From Sphingobium yanoikuyae (GTDB taxonomy: Bacteria; Pseudomonadota; Alphaproteobacteria; Sphingomonadales; Sphingomonadaceae), in the NCBI RefSeq assembly GCF_013001025.1, contig NZ_CP053021.1, positions 1,116,001 through 1,180,000 of the forward strand: a stretch of 64,000 bases of DNA, read 5' to 3'. Position 1 is the first letter of the stretch, and each line of letters starts with the position of its first letter. The position numbers and the translations under genes are program-made. The notes beneath the pieces were generated by a model that saw nothing but the letters and a program-made list of their open reading frames with translations, was not told the DNA's origin and made no database searches. Positions 44,836 through 53,926 of the stretch are shown in pieces.

Positions 44836-45193
44836 CCGCCTCTATCTTGTTGCCGTCGGGATCGCGCACGAAGGCGCCATAATAATGCTCGTCATATTGC
44901 GCCCGCACGCCCGGCGGCCCGGCATCGCTGCCGCCCAACTCCAGCGCCAGTCGATGAAATCCGTCGACCGCGCCGCGATCGGCCGCGACGAAGCAGATAT
45001 GGATGCCGTTGCCCGCGCTCGCGGGCGCGCCATCGACCGGCGTCTCGACGCTGAACACCACGTCGGTCACGCCATAGTCGAGCGAATGGGGGTTATCGCG
45101 CAGGCTGCGATAGCCCAGCAGCGCCATCAGCGGGTCGTAGAAGGCCCGTGCCCGCGCCACATCATTGGTGCCCACCGATACATGATGCAGCAT
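44816..45193 (-). CDS. VOC (glyoxalase/dioxygenase superfamily) protein
   Basis: The product has 125 residues. It begins MLHHVSVGTNDVARARAFYD and ends YGAFVRDPDGNKIEAVTF, the two characteristic beta-alpha-beta-beta-beta modules with a His and Glu at metal-ligand positions. It may be a glyoxalase-like enzyme or resistance protein; the substrate is unknown. Its 3' end overlaps the convergent GGDEF-EAL gene by 20 bases. Confidence 0.85.
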   Translation of the reverse strand: MLHHVSVGTNDVARARAFYDPLMALLGYRSLRDNPHSLDYGVTDVVFSVETPVDGAPASAGNGIHICFVAADRGAVDGFHRLALELGGSDAGPPGVRAQYDEHYYGAFVRDPDGNKIEAVTFSAR

Positions 45194-45259
45194 AACGCCA
45201 CTCCCGTCGCCTGATCCAAACCGTCAACGCACCAACCCATGGTCGCGGTTCCAGACGGT

Positions 45260-46126
45260 TCAGCGCGGCGCGGCCTCGGTCGCGTAGCGGGTGGTCGCCT
45301 GGGTTGTGCCGTCGGGATTGATGATGATGGTCGTTACCAGCGGCGGCGGATAATAGAAGCCGCCCGAAATATAGCCGCCGGGCGGCAGGCCGGGCACCGG
45401 CGGAGCGGCCGACACGACGGTCGTGGTCGCCGGCTGGTTCGACCAGTGCGTGCCGCTCGTCGCCGCCACCGATGCTGGCGGAGCCGACGGAGCCGCCGCA
45501 ACAGTTGTCACCGTCGGCGCGCTCGGGCTGACGGCGCTGCTGGCATAAGCGGGCGCATCATAATCCACGCCGGGGCGGCTGGACGGGGCGGGCTGTGGTG
45601 CGGACTGCGGCGCGGGGCTATAGGTCACCATGTCGTCGGGCGCACTATATCCGGCCTGGCCGCCGGAACTGGCGATGACGGCCGGCTGCGGCGCCCCCTC
45701 TTCATAGCCGCCCTCATAGCGCGACCAGTCGATGCCGCTGCGCACGTCGCGCACCCGGCCATATTGGTCGGTCATCACCGCATCGTCATAATAGCGCGAC
45801 CAGCCATAGCCGGTGGTCGGCGCCGGCAGGCCATAGACGCCATAATTGGCGATGAAGAAGCGCGGATGGACCCAGTAGGCGGGCAGGGCAAAGCCTACGC
45901 GTGGCCGCTGATAGCTTTGCCAGCCGCCCGGCGCGGCCCAGCCGGCATACCAGCGCCCGTCATAGCGCGGCCCCCAGCGATGGGCGGTGGCGGTCGTCGC
46001 CGTGGCGGTGGTGCGGACCACGCTGGTGCCGGACGTCGCTGGCGCCTGCGCGGCAACCGGCCCCGCAAGGCTGGCGATCAGCGCCATGGCGCTGCTGGCG
46101 AAGAAAAAGCGCGCGGCCATCATCAT
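45260..46126 (-). CDS. RcnB family periplasmic protein
   Basis: The product has 288 residues with a signal peptide (MMMAARFFFASSAMALIASL ending VAAQA). The conserved block around residues 75-125 (LPAYWVHPRFFIANYGVYGL, GYGWSRYYDDAVMTD) is the RcnB fold found in nickel/cobalt-homeostasis proteins. The following 130 residues are Pro/Ala/Ser-rich and low in complexity, and the end (GGYISGGFYYPPPLVTTIII) is hydrophobic. In sphingomonads such proteins are common and not necessarily linked to metal efflux; no rcnA-like gene is nearby. Confidence 0.8.
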   Translation of the reverse strand: MMMAARFFFASSAMALIASLAGPVAAQAPATSGTSVVRTTATATTATAHRWGPRYDGRWYAGWAAPGGWQSYQRPRVGFALPAYWVHPRFFIANYGVYGLPAPTTGYGWSRYYDDAVMTDQYGRVRDVRSGIDWSRYEGGYEEGAPQPAVIASSGGQAGYSAPDDMVTYSPAPQSAPQPAPSSRPGVDYDAPAYASSAVSPSAPTVTTVAAAPSAPPASVAATSGTHWSNQPATTTVVSAAPPVPGLPPGGYISGGFYYPPPLVTTIIINPDGTTQATTRYATEAAPR

Positions 46127-46256
46127 GCTCCCTGTTCCTGCAGGGGCGTCAGGCCGCCCGCACGGTCATCATGCTAACGCGGAAATTAGCATGACGATCC
46201 GTGCAACGCCATGTTCGGCTTATGAAATCCTGTCCCGGAACGGGGCAGGGCGGCGA

Positions 46257-46742
46257 TCAGCCGATGCGGCCGGCGATCCGCGCGACCAGTTCTTCCAGCC
46301 CCTGCTGGTCGGCACTGTCGAACCGGGCGGGGCGGGGGCTGTCCAGGTCCAGCACGCCGATCAGCCGGCCGTCATGCACCACCGGCACGACGATCTCGGA
46401 CGCACTTGCCGCGTCGCAGGCGATATGGCCGGGGAAGGCATGGACATCGGCCACCAGCTGCGTCTCGCGCGTCTGCGCGGCGGTGCCGCACACGCCGCGG
46501 CCCAGCGGGATGCGGATGCAGGCCGCCTTGCCCTGAAAAGGCCCCAGCACCAGCTCATCCTCGACCATGCGATAGAAGCCGGCCCAGTTGAGGTCGGGCA
46601 GGAACTGCCAGATCAGCGCCGACAGGTTCGCCATATTGGCGACCGCATCGGGCTCGTCACGGGTTAGCGCGTCGGCAGCGGACAGAAGATCGGCGTACAG
46701 CGTCGCCTTGTCGGCGTCGGCAGCGGGGGCGAAATCATACAT
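46257..46742 (-). CDS. msrC: Free methionine-(R)-sulfoxide reductase
   Basis: The product has 161 residues and a single GAF fold. The three redox cysteines are at 75 (GKAACIRIPLG), 85 (GRGVCGTAA) and 109 (GHIACDAAS), the standard set of fRMsr (YebR). The DAASASEIVVPV and GVLDLDSP motifs agree. It reduces free Met-R-sulfoxide with thioredoxin. The start at 46742 gives the normal short N-terminus; a longer upstream reading would overlap the GT87 gene. Confidence 0.93.
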   Translation of the reverse strand: MYDFAPAADADKATLYADLLSAADALTRDEPDAVANMANLSALIWQFLPDLNWAGFYRMVEDELVLGPFQGKAACIRIPLGRGVCGTAAQTRETQLVADVHAFPGHIACDAASASEIVVPVVHDGRLIGVLDLDSPRPARFDSADQQGLEELVARIAGRIG

Positions 46743-46782
46743 GGGCACGCATATAGGATGGCCCGCACCGCTCGGCCAGAGG

Positions 46783-48000
46783 CTAGGATGTGGGGACGGG
46801 ATTATCGATCCATCGCCGCTTGAGAGGGGCCGGCAACAGCAGATCTGCATAGGATATGCCCGTGTAGCAGCGTATCTGGACGACAAGGCCGGCAAGCAGG
46901 GCGATCGGTGCAATGAGGTTCCACGCCATCACCAGCAAGGGCGCGGCAAAGGCCATCCACAGGATGATCCGCTCTTTGCGATGAAGCGCGTGCCATTGGC
47001 CATAAAGCAGGATCGCGAAGCCAAGGCAGCAAACCGTCAGGTCATAGTTGAAGATATAGGGGGTGATCAGGGCCGTCGCGGTGGCCGTGATGAAGGCCAG
47101 TTGATGGACGGTGCAGTGACGCGCGCGCCAGACCATGTAGAGCGCGCTGCCCGCAAACAGGGTCTGGGCCAGCAGCGGCAGCCAATAAGGCCCCGCGCGC
47201 AGCGCGACATAGGCCGATGTCATCATGAAGAAATAGAATTTCTCGCCTTCGGCGGTCATGATCCGGGTTTGGAGGGCAGAGGTATCCGTCAGCCAGGTGG
47301 GCCAGAGATCGAAGCCGAACGCCAAGCCGCTCAGCCCGATCAGCCCCAGGGTGACGGCGAGTGCCGCGCCTATCGCCCGGAAGGCCCTGCGATGGACCAG
47401 CGTCAGAGCAATCAGCAGGCCCAGATGGGGCTTGAGCGTCAGCAGCCCGGCGACAAGGCCGGCGCGGACCGGCGCATGGCGCAACTGGGCGAAGAACAGC
47501 AGCCACAGGCCGCCAATGACGAACCCATAATGGCCGACCCAGATATTGACGATCGCCGCCGGCGTCAGCAGCGCAAGCCAGGGGGACAGGCCGGCCGGTA
47601 TGTAGGGACGGGCCGCCCAGGCAAAGAAGATGGCGCCAAGGCCCGTCCACAGGGCGAGCGCAACCGGATAGGGAAACAGCGCAAAGGGTATCGCCAGGAA
47701 CAGGCTATGCGGAGGATAGGAGTAGTTCAGCATCTCCAGCGGGCCGAAAAGCCCGGCCTGCCAGTCCATATAGGACTGAAAATCATAGAGACGCTCAAGC
47801 TGGTCGGTCAGTGCGAGCGTTCCGCCGGACCAGACATTGAGGAAATCGCGGCCGATCAGAAGTCGGGCTTCGGGCAGGTGCAGGCCGTCAAGTTGGCGCA
47901 AATCCGAGAGGATCAGGAAGACGCCCAAGAAGGTGGCGGCAACCCACATGAACCAGTTCCAGGGGCGCGGTGGCAGAAGAATAGGGCGTTCGGCCGGCAT
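46783..48000 (-). CDS. GT87 (DUF2029) family membrane glycosyltransferase-like protein
   Basis: The product has 405 residues with nine to ten membrane segments. GRDFLNVWSGG after the first segment carries the acidic residue expected for GT-C enzymes, and NYSYPPHSLFLAIPFALFP is the typical DUF2029 motif. Characterised relatives are polyprenol-phosphate-mannose-dependent mannosyltransferases, but the substrate here is unknown. It stands 40 bases upstream of msrC on the same strand and may be co-transcribed with it. Confidence 0.85.
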   Translation of the reverse strand: MPAERPILLPPRPWNWFMWVAATFLGVFLILSDLRQLDGLHLPEARLLIGRDFLNVWSGGTLALTDQLERLYDFQSYMDWQAGLFGPLEMLNYSYPPHSLFLAIPFALFPYPVALALWTGLGAIFFAWAARPYIPAGLSPWLALLTPAAIVNIWVGHYGFVIGGLWLLFFAQLRHAPVRAGLVAGLLTLKPHLGLLIALTLVHRRAFRAIGAALAVTLGLIGLSGLAFGFDLWPTWLTDTSALQTRIMTAEGEKFYFFMMTSAYVALRAGPYWLPLLAQTLFAGSALYMVWRARHCTVHQLAFITATATALITPYIFNYDLTVCCLGFAILLYGQWHALHRKERIILWMAFAAPLLVMAWNLIAPIALLAGLVVQIRCYTGISYADLLLPAPLKRRWIDNPVPTS

Positions 48001-48087
48001 GGCATCCTCGGGAAGCTGGGAACGCAGTCCTGCGCTCAGCCCTTCCTAGCAAAGCAATGATGGTTAATTCGTAAATGGCCGCTAGAT

Positions 48088-48513
48088 TCAGTCCATCCTG
48101 ACCCGGCCGCGTCCGGCCTTCACGCTGGCGCGCTTGACCTTGCCGTCGACGCGGCGCTTCTGCGAGGCCTTGGTCGGCTTGGTCGGGCGCCGCTTCTTGG
48201 GCACGATCGTTGCCTCGCGGATCAGCGCGAACAGCCGCTCGCGCACCTCCTGCCGGTTGAGCAGCTGCGATCGCGCGCCCTCGCTGCGCAGGATCAGCAC
48301 GCCGTCGCGGGTCATGCGCGATCCGGCCAGGTCCGCCAGCCGCTGCTTCACCGCATCGGGCAGGCCGGGCGAGGCGGCGACGTCGAAGCGCAGCATCACC
48401 GCGCTGTCGGTGGTGTTCACATGCTGGCCGCCCGGCCCCGACGCGCGCGCGAAGCTCTCGACAATCTCGTCGCTGTCGATCGCGATGGAGCGGGTGACGG
48501 GGATGGCGACCAT
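48088..48513 (-). CDS. arfB: Alternative ribosome-rescue factor / aminoacyl-tRNA hydrolase (ArfB/YaeJ)
   Basis: The product has 141 residues from the ATG at 48513. It has the GGQ hydrolysis motif in SGPGGQHVNTTDSAV and the basic C-terminal tail rich in Lys/Arg (PTKPTKASQKRR and following) that sits in the empty mRNA channel. It releases peptides from stalled ribosomes. It lies 16 bases after the pseudouridine synthase gene and is probably co-transcribed. Confidence 0.93.
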   Translation of the reverse strand: MVAIPVTRSIAIDSDEIVESFARASGPGGQHVNTTDSAVMLRFDVAASPGLPDAVKQRLADLAGSRMTRDGVLILRSEGARSQLLNRQEVRERLFALIREATIVPKKRRPTKPTKASQKRRVDGKVKRASVKAGRGRVRMD

Positions 48514-48529
48514 GGCGCAGGGCCGGGGC

Positions 48530-49210
48530 TTACAGCCCGGCTTCCTCCAATATCTCGGGGCCGAAGCCGGCATCGACGAAGCTCTGCGGCAGCGGTGCGG
48601 TCGCCTGCGCCGGCGGCTTGTTGTCGCCGCGCGGCACGCTCAGGAACCGGCTGTGCAGCAGCATCGCGCCCTGTCCGTCGCCATAGACCGGATCGCCGAC
48701 GATGCCGAAGCCCAGCCCATGCTGGGCATGGACGCGGATCTGGTGGGTACGGCCGGTTTCGGGCGTGAAGGCGATCAGCGCACGGCCGTCCTTAACCGCC
48801 AGCTTGCGCCAGTGGGTGACGGCGGGCTTGCCGGCCTTCGCCGCGATCATGCGCCAGCCCTGGCTCGGCGTGCTCACCTTCTTGAGCGACAGGGCGATCG
48901 TGCCTTCATCCGCCTCGGGCACGCCCTCCAGTACCGCGACATAGCGCTTCTCGACCGTGCCGGCCTCGAACGCGGCGGCAAAGCGCTTGTGCGCCTTGGG
49001 ATTGCGCGCCAGCAGCAGGCAGCCGCTGGTGTCGCGGTCCAGCCGGTGGACCGCCAGCGGCCAGCGCTGGAAGCCGAAGGTCAGCGAGGCGAGGTGGTTT
49101 TCAAGGCTGATCGATCCGTCGCGCGGCGCATCGACCGGCAGGCCGGCCGGCTTGTCGAGGATGATGGCCTCGCCATCGATGAACAGCACTTTGTCGCTAA
49201 GCAGGGTCAA
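48530..49210 (-). CDS. RluA family pseudouridine synthase
   Basis: The product has 226 residues, catalytic domain only, without an S4 domain. The catalytic aspartate is in VHRLDRDTSGCLL, and ETGRTHQIRVHAQH and VGDPVYGD are the other conserved blocks. The short form resembles RluA/TruC-type enzymes modifying 23S rRNA or tRNA. The precise target uridine cannot be assigned. Cotranscribed with arfB. Confidence 0.9.
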   Translation of the reverse strand: MTLLSDKVLFIDGEAIILDKPAGLPVDAPRDGSISLENHLASLTFGFQRWPLAVHRLDRDTSGCLLLARNPKAHKRFAAAFEAGTVEKRYVAVLEGVPEADEGTIALSLKKVSTPSQGWRMIAAKAGKPAVTHWRKLAVKDGRALIAFTPETGRTHQIRVHAQHGLGFGIVGDPVYGDGQGAMLLHSRFLSVPRGDNKPPAQATAPLPQSFVDAGFGPEILEEAGL

Positions 49211-49296
49211 ATATCAATCCGATCGGGAAATCTGGCATCCGGGTAATCTGGCTGGGCGATTGACGCCCACGCCGCATCCTATAGGGCGTGGAGCCG

Positions 49297-50256
49297 ATGG
49301 AGAATAGGGGCCTTGCCTGTCAACATGCGCCGCAGCGGCTAGACTGGGTCGATGTCGCGCGCGGCATCGGCATCATCGCCGTGGTGGTCGGCCATGTCTG
49401 GACGCGTGGGCCCTTGCGCGACGCCATGTACAGCTTCCACATGCCGCTCTTCTTCCTGCTGTCGGGCATGCTCTCGCGGCCGCATCCCGTCGGCGCCTTC
49501 ACCCGGCGGCAACTGGTCAGCCAGATGCGCCCCTATGCGATCTTCCTCGCGCTGCTGATCCTGGCCGATCAGATCATCGAACCGGCCAAGGGCAATCTGC
49601 CGATCTTCCACCAATGGCCGCGCGATCTGCTGCCGATCCTGCTCGGCGGCTATTGGCTGCGTGGCCCCTATACCATCTTCTGGTTCGTGCCCTGCCTGAT
49701 GCTGGCGCGCATCCTGTTCAACCTCGCGCTCAACCGCTGGCCCGATCCGCGCGACCGGCGATGGGCATTGCTGCTGATCCCGATGCTGCTGCTCGCCTAT
49801 GCCATTGGTCATGTGACACCGGCCTCGCCGCTGGGCCTGCTGAGCGTGCCGATGGCGATGATCCTGCTCTGGGTCGGCGCGCTCTGGCCCCGACTGCACT
49901 GGCGCAATTTCTGGATAGCGCCGCTCGGCCTGCTCGCGCTGGCGGGCCTTTGCGGCTGGCTACCGACGCTCAACATGAAGGCGGCAGACTATGGCTGGCC
50001 GCTGTTCTCTATCGCGTCCGGCATCGCGACGTCGCTGCTGCTGTTCCGCCTCTCGGCGCGGCTCGCGCCAGTCGCCGCCCCGCTCGCCGCGATCGGCCGG
50101 GCGTCACTGGTCATCATGTATCTGCACGTCGCGATCATCCATTATGGCACGCCCTATCTGGCCAGGCCTTGGCTGCTCGCGCTTGCGCTGCTGGCGCCCT
50201 TCGCCCTGTGGCACCTCATCCGCCTGTCCCCGCGCCTCAGTCGCTGGATGCTCTAG
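49297..50256 (+). CDS. Acyltransferase 3 (OafA-like) integral membrane protein
   Basis: The product has 319 residues from ATG 49297, which has GGAG just upstream; a GTG at 49288 is a slightly longer alternative. About ten membrane segments are visible. The first blocks, LDWVDVARGIGIIAVVVGHV and YSFHMPLFFLLSGML, are the catalytic histidine regions of acyltransferase family 3. Such proteins O-acetylate surface sugars. It overlaps the convergent TetR gene by four bases. Confidence 0.87.
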   Translation: MENRGLACQHAPQRLDWVDVARGIGIIAVVVGHVWTRGPLRDAMYSFHMPLFFLLSGMLSRPHPVGAFTRRQLVSQMRPYAIFLALLILADQIIEPAKGNLPIFHQWPRDLLPILLGGYWLRGPYTIFWFVPCLMLARILFNLALNRWPDPRDRRWALLLIPMLLLAYAIGHVTPASPLGLLSVPMAMILLWVGALWPRLHWRNFWIAPLGLLALAGLCGWLPTLNMKAADYGWPLFSIASGIATSLLLFRLSARLAPVAAPLAAIGRASLVIMYLHVAIIHYGTPYLARPWLLALALLAPFALWHLIRLSPRLSRWML

Positions 50257-50939
50257 GACAAGGACGGCGCCGACGCTGGCCAGGATCGCCAGCCTGCCAG
50301 GAAAAAGGCGATGGCCGCCATGGCGCGCGCATGCGTCCGGTCTGAAACGCCGGCCGGCTCGATCCCCTGCGCCGCCCGGTCCAGCGCCTCGCCGGCAACC
50401 AGCCGCACGAACATGTCCGCGCCCAGCCTGACGGTCTCTGCCGGCCGGCCGCCATCCTCGGCCAGGATGGCCGCGATCGCCGTGCTCGCCCGCTGGAACG
50501 GGCCATCGACGCTGAGCGCCAGCCCCGGCTGACGCGCAGCCTCGGCCACGATCATGCGATACAGCGCGATCGCATGGGGATTGAGCAGCCAGCCGAGCAA
50601 TATCTCGCCCGCCGCCTGCAAGCGCTGTTCCAGCGGACCGGCCTCGACCCGCGCCAGATTGGGCATGCCCGACTGGCGGGCCAGGCGCTCGACCACCTCT
50701 ACGAACAGGTCCGACTTGGTCCGGGCGCGGCGATAGAGGGTGCGCTTGGTCACCCCGGCGCGGCGGGCGATGGCCTCCATGCTGGCCCCCTGGAAACCGG
50801 CCTCGATGAAGGTCGCCAATGCCGCATCCAGCATGGTCGTTTCAATCTGTTCGGCCGCCTCGCGCGATGGCCGGCCGGTCGGCCGCGCCGATCCGTCGCT
50901 CCCTGATCCGTCAGCCCGCTGGCTGGTGTCGGCGGCCAT
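50253..50939 (-). CDS. TetR family transcriptional regulator
   Basis: The product has 228 residues from the ATG at 50939 (GGAAAG upstream); an ATG at 51014 would add 25 unconserved residues. After a disordered Ser/Gly-rich N-terminus, the helix-turn-helix is MLDAALATFIEAGFQGASME followed by AIARRAGVTKRTLYRRARTK. The C-terminal ligand-binding part is helical. Divergent from the SDR gene at 51059, it probably represses it through the quasi-palindrome in between. Confidence 0.88.
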   Translation of the reverse strand: MAADTSQRADGSGSDGSARPTGRPSREAAEQIETTMLDAALATFIEAGFQGASMEAIARRAGVTKRTLYRRARTKSDLFVEVVERLARQSGMPNLARVEAGPLEQRLQAAGEILLGWLLNPHAIALYRMIVAEAARQPGLALSVDGPFQRASTAIAAILAEDGGRPAETVRLGADMFVRLVAGEALDRAAQGIEPAGVSDRTHARAMAAIAFFLAGWRSWPASAPSLS

Positions 50940-50973
50940 CCCTGCTTTCCATCCATTCGGCTCCGGCATAAAA

Positions 50974-50991
50974 GGATACGGAACCGGATAC
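50974..50991. promoter_or_regulatory. Candidate TetR operator
   Basis: The 18-base sequence GGATACGGAACCGGATAC contains GGATAC twice and matches its own reverse complement at 12 of 18 positions. It lies between the divergent TetR and SDR genes, where a repressor would control both. Confidence 0.4.
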
Positions 50992-51058
50992 TTTGAGTCG
51001 AGTTTAATTCCCATAAGTCATGCCGTCGCCCGGCGGCGATAATCAAGGAGCAGTTGGA

Positions 51059-51805
51059 ATGGCGTTGTTTCAGGATCGGGTCGCGATCGTCACCGGCGGT
51101 GCATCGGGCATCGGCGAAGCGGTGGTGAAGGATTTGCTGGCGGAAGGGGCGAAGGTTGTCATCGCCGATTTCGACGAAGCGGGGGCGCAGCGTCTCGCGC
51201 AATCCTGTGGCGAGGATCGGGCGCGCGCCTTCAAGGTCGATGTCAGCGATGCACAGGCGGTCAGCGCCAGCGTCGACTTCGCCGTCGAAACCTTCGGCGG
51301 ATTGCATCTGGCGGTCAACAATGCCGGGATCGGCGCGCCGTCCACGCCGCTGGCCGACATCGCCATCGATGACTGGCACCGGGTTGTCGGCGTCGATCTG
51401 CACAGCGTCTTCTACGGCATGAAATATCAGATCCCGGCGATGCTGAAATCCGGTGGCGGCGCGATCGTCAACATGGCCTCGATCCTGGGCGCGGTCGGCT
51501 GGGCCGGTTCCGCCGCCTATGTGACGTCCAAGCATGCGGTCGTCGGCATGACCAAGACCGCCGCGCTGGACTATGCCGGCCAGGGTATCAGGGTGAATGC
51601 GGTCGGGCCGGCCTTTGTCGAAACCCCGGCACTCGGCAAGACCATGACCGATGCGGAACGGGCGGTCCTCGCCGGCCTGCATGCGTTCGACAGGCTGGCG
51701 CGCCCGGAGGAGATCGCTGCCATGACCAGCTTCCTCCTGTCCGACCGCGCCTCCTTCATGACCGGAACCTATTATCCGGTCGATGGCGGCTATCTGGCGC
51801 GCTGA
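51059..51805 (+). CDS. Short-chain dehydrogenase/reductase (SDR)
   Basis: The product has 248 residues from ATG 51059 with AAGGAG in front. The cofactor motif TGGASGIGEA, the NNAG motif, the catalytic Ser (NMASILGAV) and YVTSK are present. The acidic residue after beta-2 (IADFDEA) favours NAD over NADP. The substrate alcohol or ketone is unknown. The divergent TetR regulator suggests induction by a small molecule, perhaps the substrate. Confidence 0.92.
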   Translation: MALFQDRVAIVTGGASGIGEAVVKDLLAEGAKVVIADFDEAGAQRLAQSCGEDRARAFKVDVSDAQAVSASVDFAVETFGGLHLAVNNAGIGAPSTPLADIAIDDWHRVVGVDLHSVFYGMKYQIPAMLKSGGGAIVNMASILGAVGWAGSAAYVTSKHAVVGMTKTAALDYAGQGIRVNAVGPAFVETPALGKTMTDAERAVLAGLHAFDRLARPEEIAAMTSFLLSDRASFMTGTYYPVDGGYLAR

Positions 51806-51817
51806 CGGCGCGGGGCG

Positions 51818-52405
51818 TCAGCCCTGCTGGATCAGCGACAGCCGATGATCCTCGCCGGCGCGGGCGACCAGGGCATAGGCGGCCTGGGCGATGACCTGCG
51901 CCTGGCTCAGCGCGGCGGCATCCTCCTGCTGGGCGGGGGCGACCGGGTCGGCGACGGCCGATGCCGCTGGCGACGCATAATAGCCCGCGTCGGACAATTG
52001 CGTGTCCAGCGTGGTTTCCGGCGCCGCGACGGCCTGCGATCGCGGCGCTGGCGTGGGGGCGCTATAGGTGAGGGGCGACAGCGAAGGTGACAGGGAAACG
52101 CCGTCGCTGACGACGACGGCTGTTTCGCTTGCGATCACCGGCGCCGGCGCGGTCGCTGCGGCAGTTGGTGTCGTTTCGACCGCCGGCTGGACGCTGGCGA
52201 CCGGCTCGCTCGCCGCAACCGGCGTGGTGGCCGCCGGTGTGCTCGCCTCTGTCACTTTCGCTGTCGTGCTGCCGCCATTCTGGTTCGCCTGCCGAACCTT
52301 TTCGGCAAATTCTTCCATCGCCTTCTTGAACTGGCCCCAGCCATTGCCTGAGCCGCCGATCGCACCAACCATCTCTGTTTCGCTCCCGGTCCCCGATCCT
52401 GCCAT
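51818..52405 (-). CDS. Ala/Thr/Pro-rich hypothetical protein
   Basis: The product has 195 residues. It begins with a Gly/Ser-rich stretch and a short amphipathic helix (WGQFKKAMEEFAEKVRQANQ), continues with about 110 residues of Ala/Thr/Pro/Val-rich low-complexity sequence, and ends with a predicted helix (ALSQAQVIAQAAYALVARAG). No signal peptide or domain is recognised. The helical ends could be interaction segments joined by a flexible linker. It is convergent with the SDR gene. Confidence 0.6.
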   Translation of the reverse strand: MAGSGTGSETEMVGAIGGSGNGWGQFKKAMEEFAEKVRQANQNGGSTTAKVTEASTPAATTPVAASEPVASVQPAVETTPTAAATAPAPVIASETAVVVSDGVSLSPSLSPLTYSAPTPAPRSQAVAAPETTLDTQLSDAGYYASPAASAVADPVAPAQQEDAAALSQAQVIAQAAYALVARAGEDHRLSLIQQG

Positions 52406-52461
52406 GGCGCGGCAGGGGCTGCGATTTTCCCAAGGAACGGGCTTATCCGGCGATTAAGCAT

Positions 52462-53322
52462 TCAATGCAGATGGCGCAGCTTGTCGGGGTTGCGCATGAT
52501 GTAGATGGCGGTGACATGCCCGTCCTCGATATCGAGCGCGGTGGTCTGCAACTCGCCATCGGCCTCGCGCGTGACGAAGCCGGGCAGGCCGTTGACCATG
52601 CAGGTGCGCAGCAGGGTTGACCCATATTTGCCGAACAGCACCGCCAGCGCCTTGTGGACCTGCATCACCTGGCCATGGCCGATTGCCGGGCGGATCGCGG
52701 CCGGGCGCTTGCCGCCGCCATCGCTGTGGAAGCTGACATCCTGCGCCAGCAGCGCGCCCAATGCGCTCATGTCGCCGCTGCGCGACGCGGCGAAGAAGGC
52801 GCCGGCAATCTCCAGCCCGCGCTGTTTCTCGATCTGGAAACGGGGGCGCGTGTCGCGCACATGGTCGCGCGCGCGGGCGGCGAGCTGGCGGCAGGCGGCG
52901 GCATCGCGCTGGATGGTCCTCGCTACCTCGTCAAAGGCCAGCCCAAACACATCGTGCAGCAGGAAGGCGGCCCGCTCCAGCGGCGACAGTCGCTCCAATG
53001 CCAGCATCAGCGGCAGAGTGACATCCTCTTCCTCATCAGCCTCTTCGACCAGCGGCTCGGGCAGCCAGGGGCCGACATAGGTTTCGCGCTGCGCCCGCGC
53101 CGACTTCATCTGGTCGAGGCAGAGGCGGGTGACGATGCGGCGCAAAAAGGCTTCCGGTTCGCGCACATCGCTGCGGTCGGTGCCCATCCAGCGGATGAAG
53201 GCGTCCTGCACCACATCTTCGGCATCGGCGACCGATCCGAGCATGCGATAGGCGACCCGGATCAGGCGGGGACGCAGCGGGTCGAAGCGCGCCGCCGCGT
53301 CCATCTGCGTCCCCCGCGCCAT
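52462..53322 (-). CDS. ECF41-type RNA polymerase sigma factor with SnoaL-like tail
   Basis: The product has 286 residues. Sigma region 2 (RVAYRMLGSVADAEDVVQDA) and region 4 (RLSPLERAAFLLHDVFGLAF) are joined by the family's YVGPWLPEPLVE linker. The C-terminal 110 residues are a SnoaL-like domain with the DGGGKRPAA and NPDKL motifs, which act as a built-in regulator in ECF41 factors. It shares one base (TGATG) with the upstream carboxymuconolactone-decarboxylase-like gene, the usual ECF41 partner and target. Confidence 0.9.
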   Translation of the reverse strand: MARGTQMDAAARFDPLRPRLIRVAYRMLGSVADAEDVVQDAFIRWMGTDRSDVREPEAFLRRIVTRLCLDQMKSARAQRETYVGPWLPEPLVEEADEEEDVTLPLMLALERLSPLERAAFLLHDVFGLAFDEVARTIQRDAAACRQLAARARDHVRDTRPRFQIEKQRGLEIAGAFFAASRSGDMSALGALLAQDVSFHSDGGGKRPAAIRPAIGHGQVMQVHKALAVLFGKYGSTLLRTCMVNGLPGFVTREADGELQTTALDIEDGHVTAIYIMRNPDKLRHLH

Positions 53323-53776
53323 CAGGCTGCTGCCTTCATCGGCATGTCATACCAGAGGTTGAAGCCGACGGCGATGCGGTTCCAGCCATTGATGATGTTG
53401 ATCATCAGGGTCAGCTTCACCTGTTCCTCCTCGGTGAACTCCCAGTTCAGCGCCTCCTTGGCAGCCTCATGGGCATGGCCCTTGGCAATCTCGGTCAGCG
53501 CCTCGGTCCAGGCCAGCGCGGCGCGCTCGCGGTCGGTGTAGCAGGGCGCCTCGCGCCAGGCGCTCAGCAGGTAGATGCGCTGCTCGGTCTCGCCCTTCTC
53601 GCGCGCTTCGTACGTATGCATGTTGATGCAGTTGGCGCAGCCGTTGATCTGCGACGAACGGATTTTACCAGTTCGATCAGGCTCGGCTCCAGGCTGTCGG
53701 CGATGGCGGTGGAGAGGGCGGTCCAGCTCTTCATCAGCTGCGGCGCGGCGGCATAGGGATTGATCTTGTCGGTCAT
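53322..53776 (-). pseudogene. AhpD/carboxymuconolactone-decarboxylase-like gene, frameshifted
   Basis: The N-terminal part (MTDKINPYAAAPQLMKSWTA through EPSLIELVK) and the C-terminal part (MHTYEAREKGETEQ onward) are in different frames. Restoring one A in the AAAA run (53663-53666, TTTT on the plus strand) joins them as LVKIRSSQINGCANCINMH, the family's CxxC peroxidase-like active site. As written, translation loses the active site and runs out of frame. The rest of the gene is well preserved, so this is either a very recent mutation, phase-variable slippage, or an assembly error. It is the normal partner of the ECF41 factor downstream. Confidence 0.85.
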
Positions 53777-53926
53777 GATACAGCTCCTTTGCTTGCTATT
53801 GCTGACATGACGAGACGGCCGCGCCCGATGTGACATGGGCCGCAACTTTTTTCGCAAGGGTCGAAAATATTTTGCCGATTCCGGCTCTGGACAGGGGGCG
53901 GGGGCAGGCGCTAGCGGCCGCGCCCT

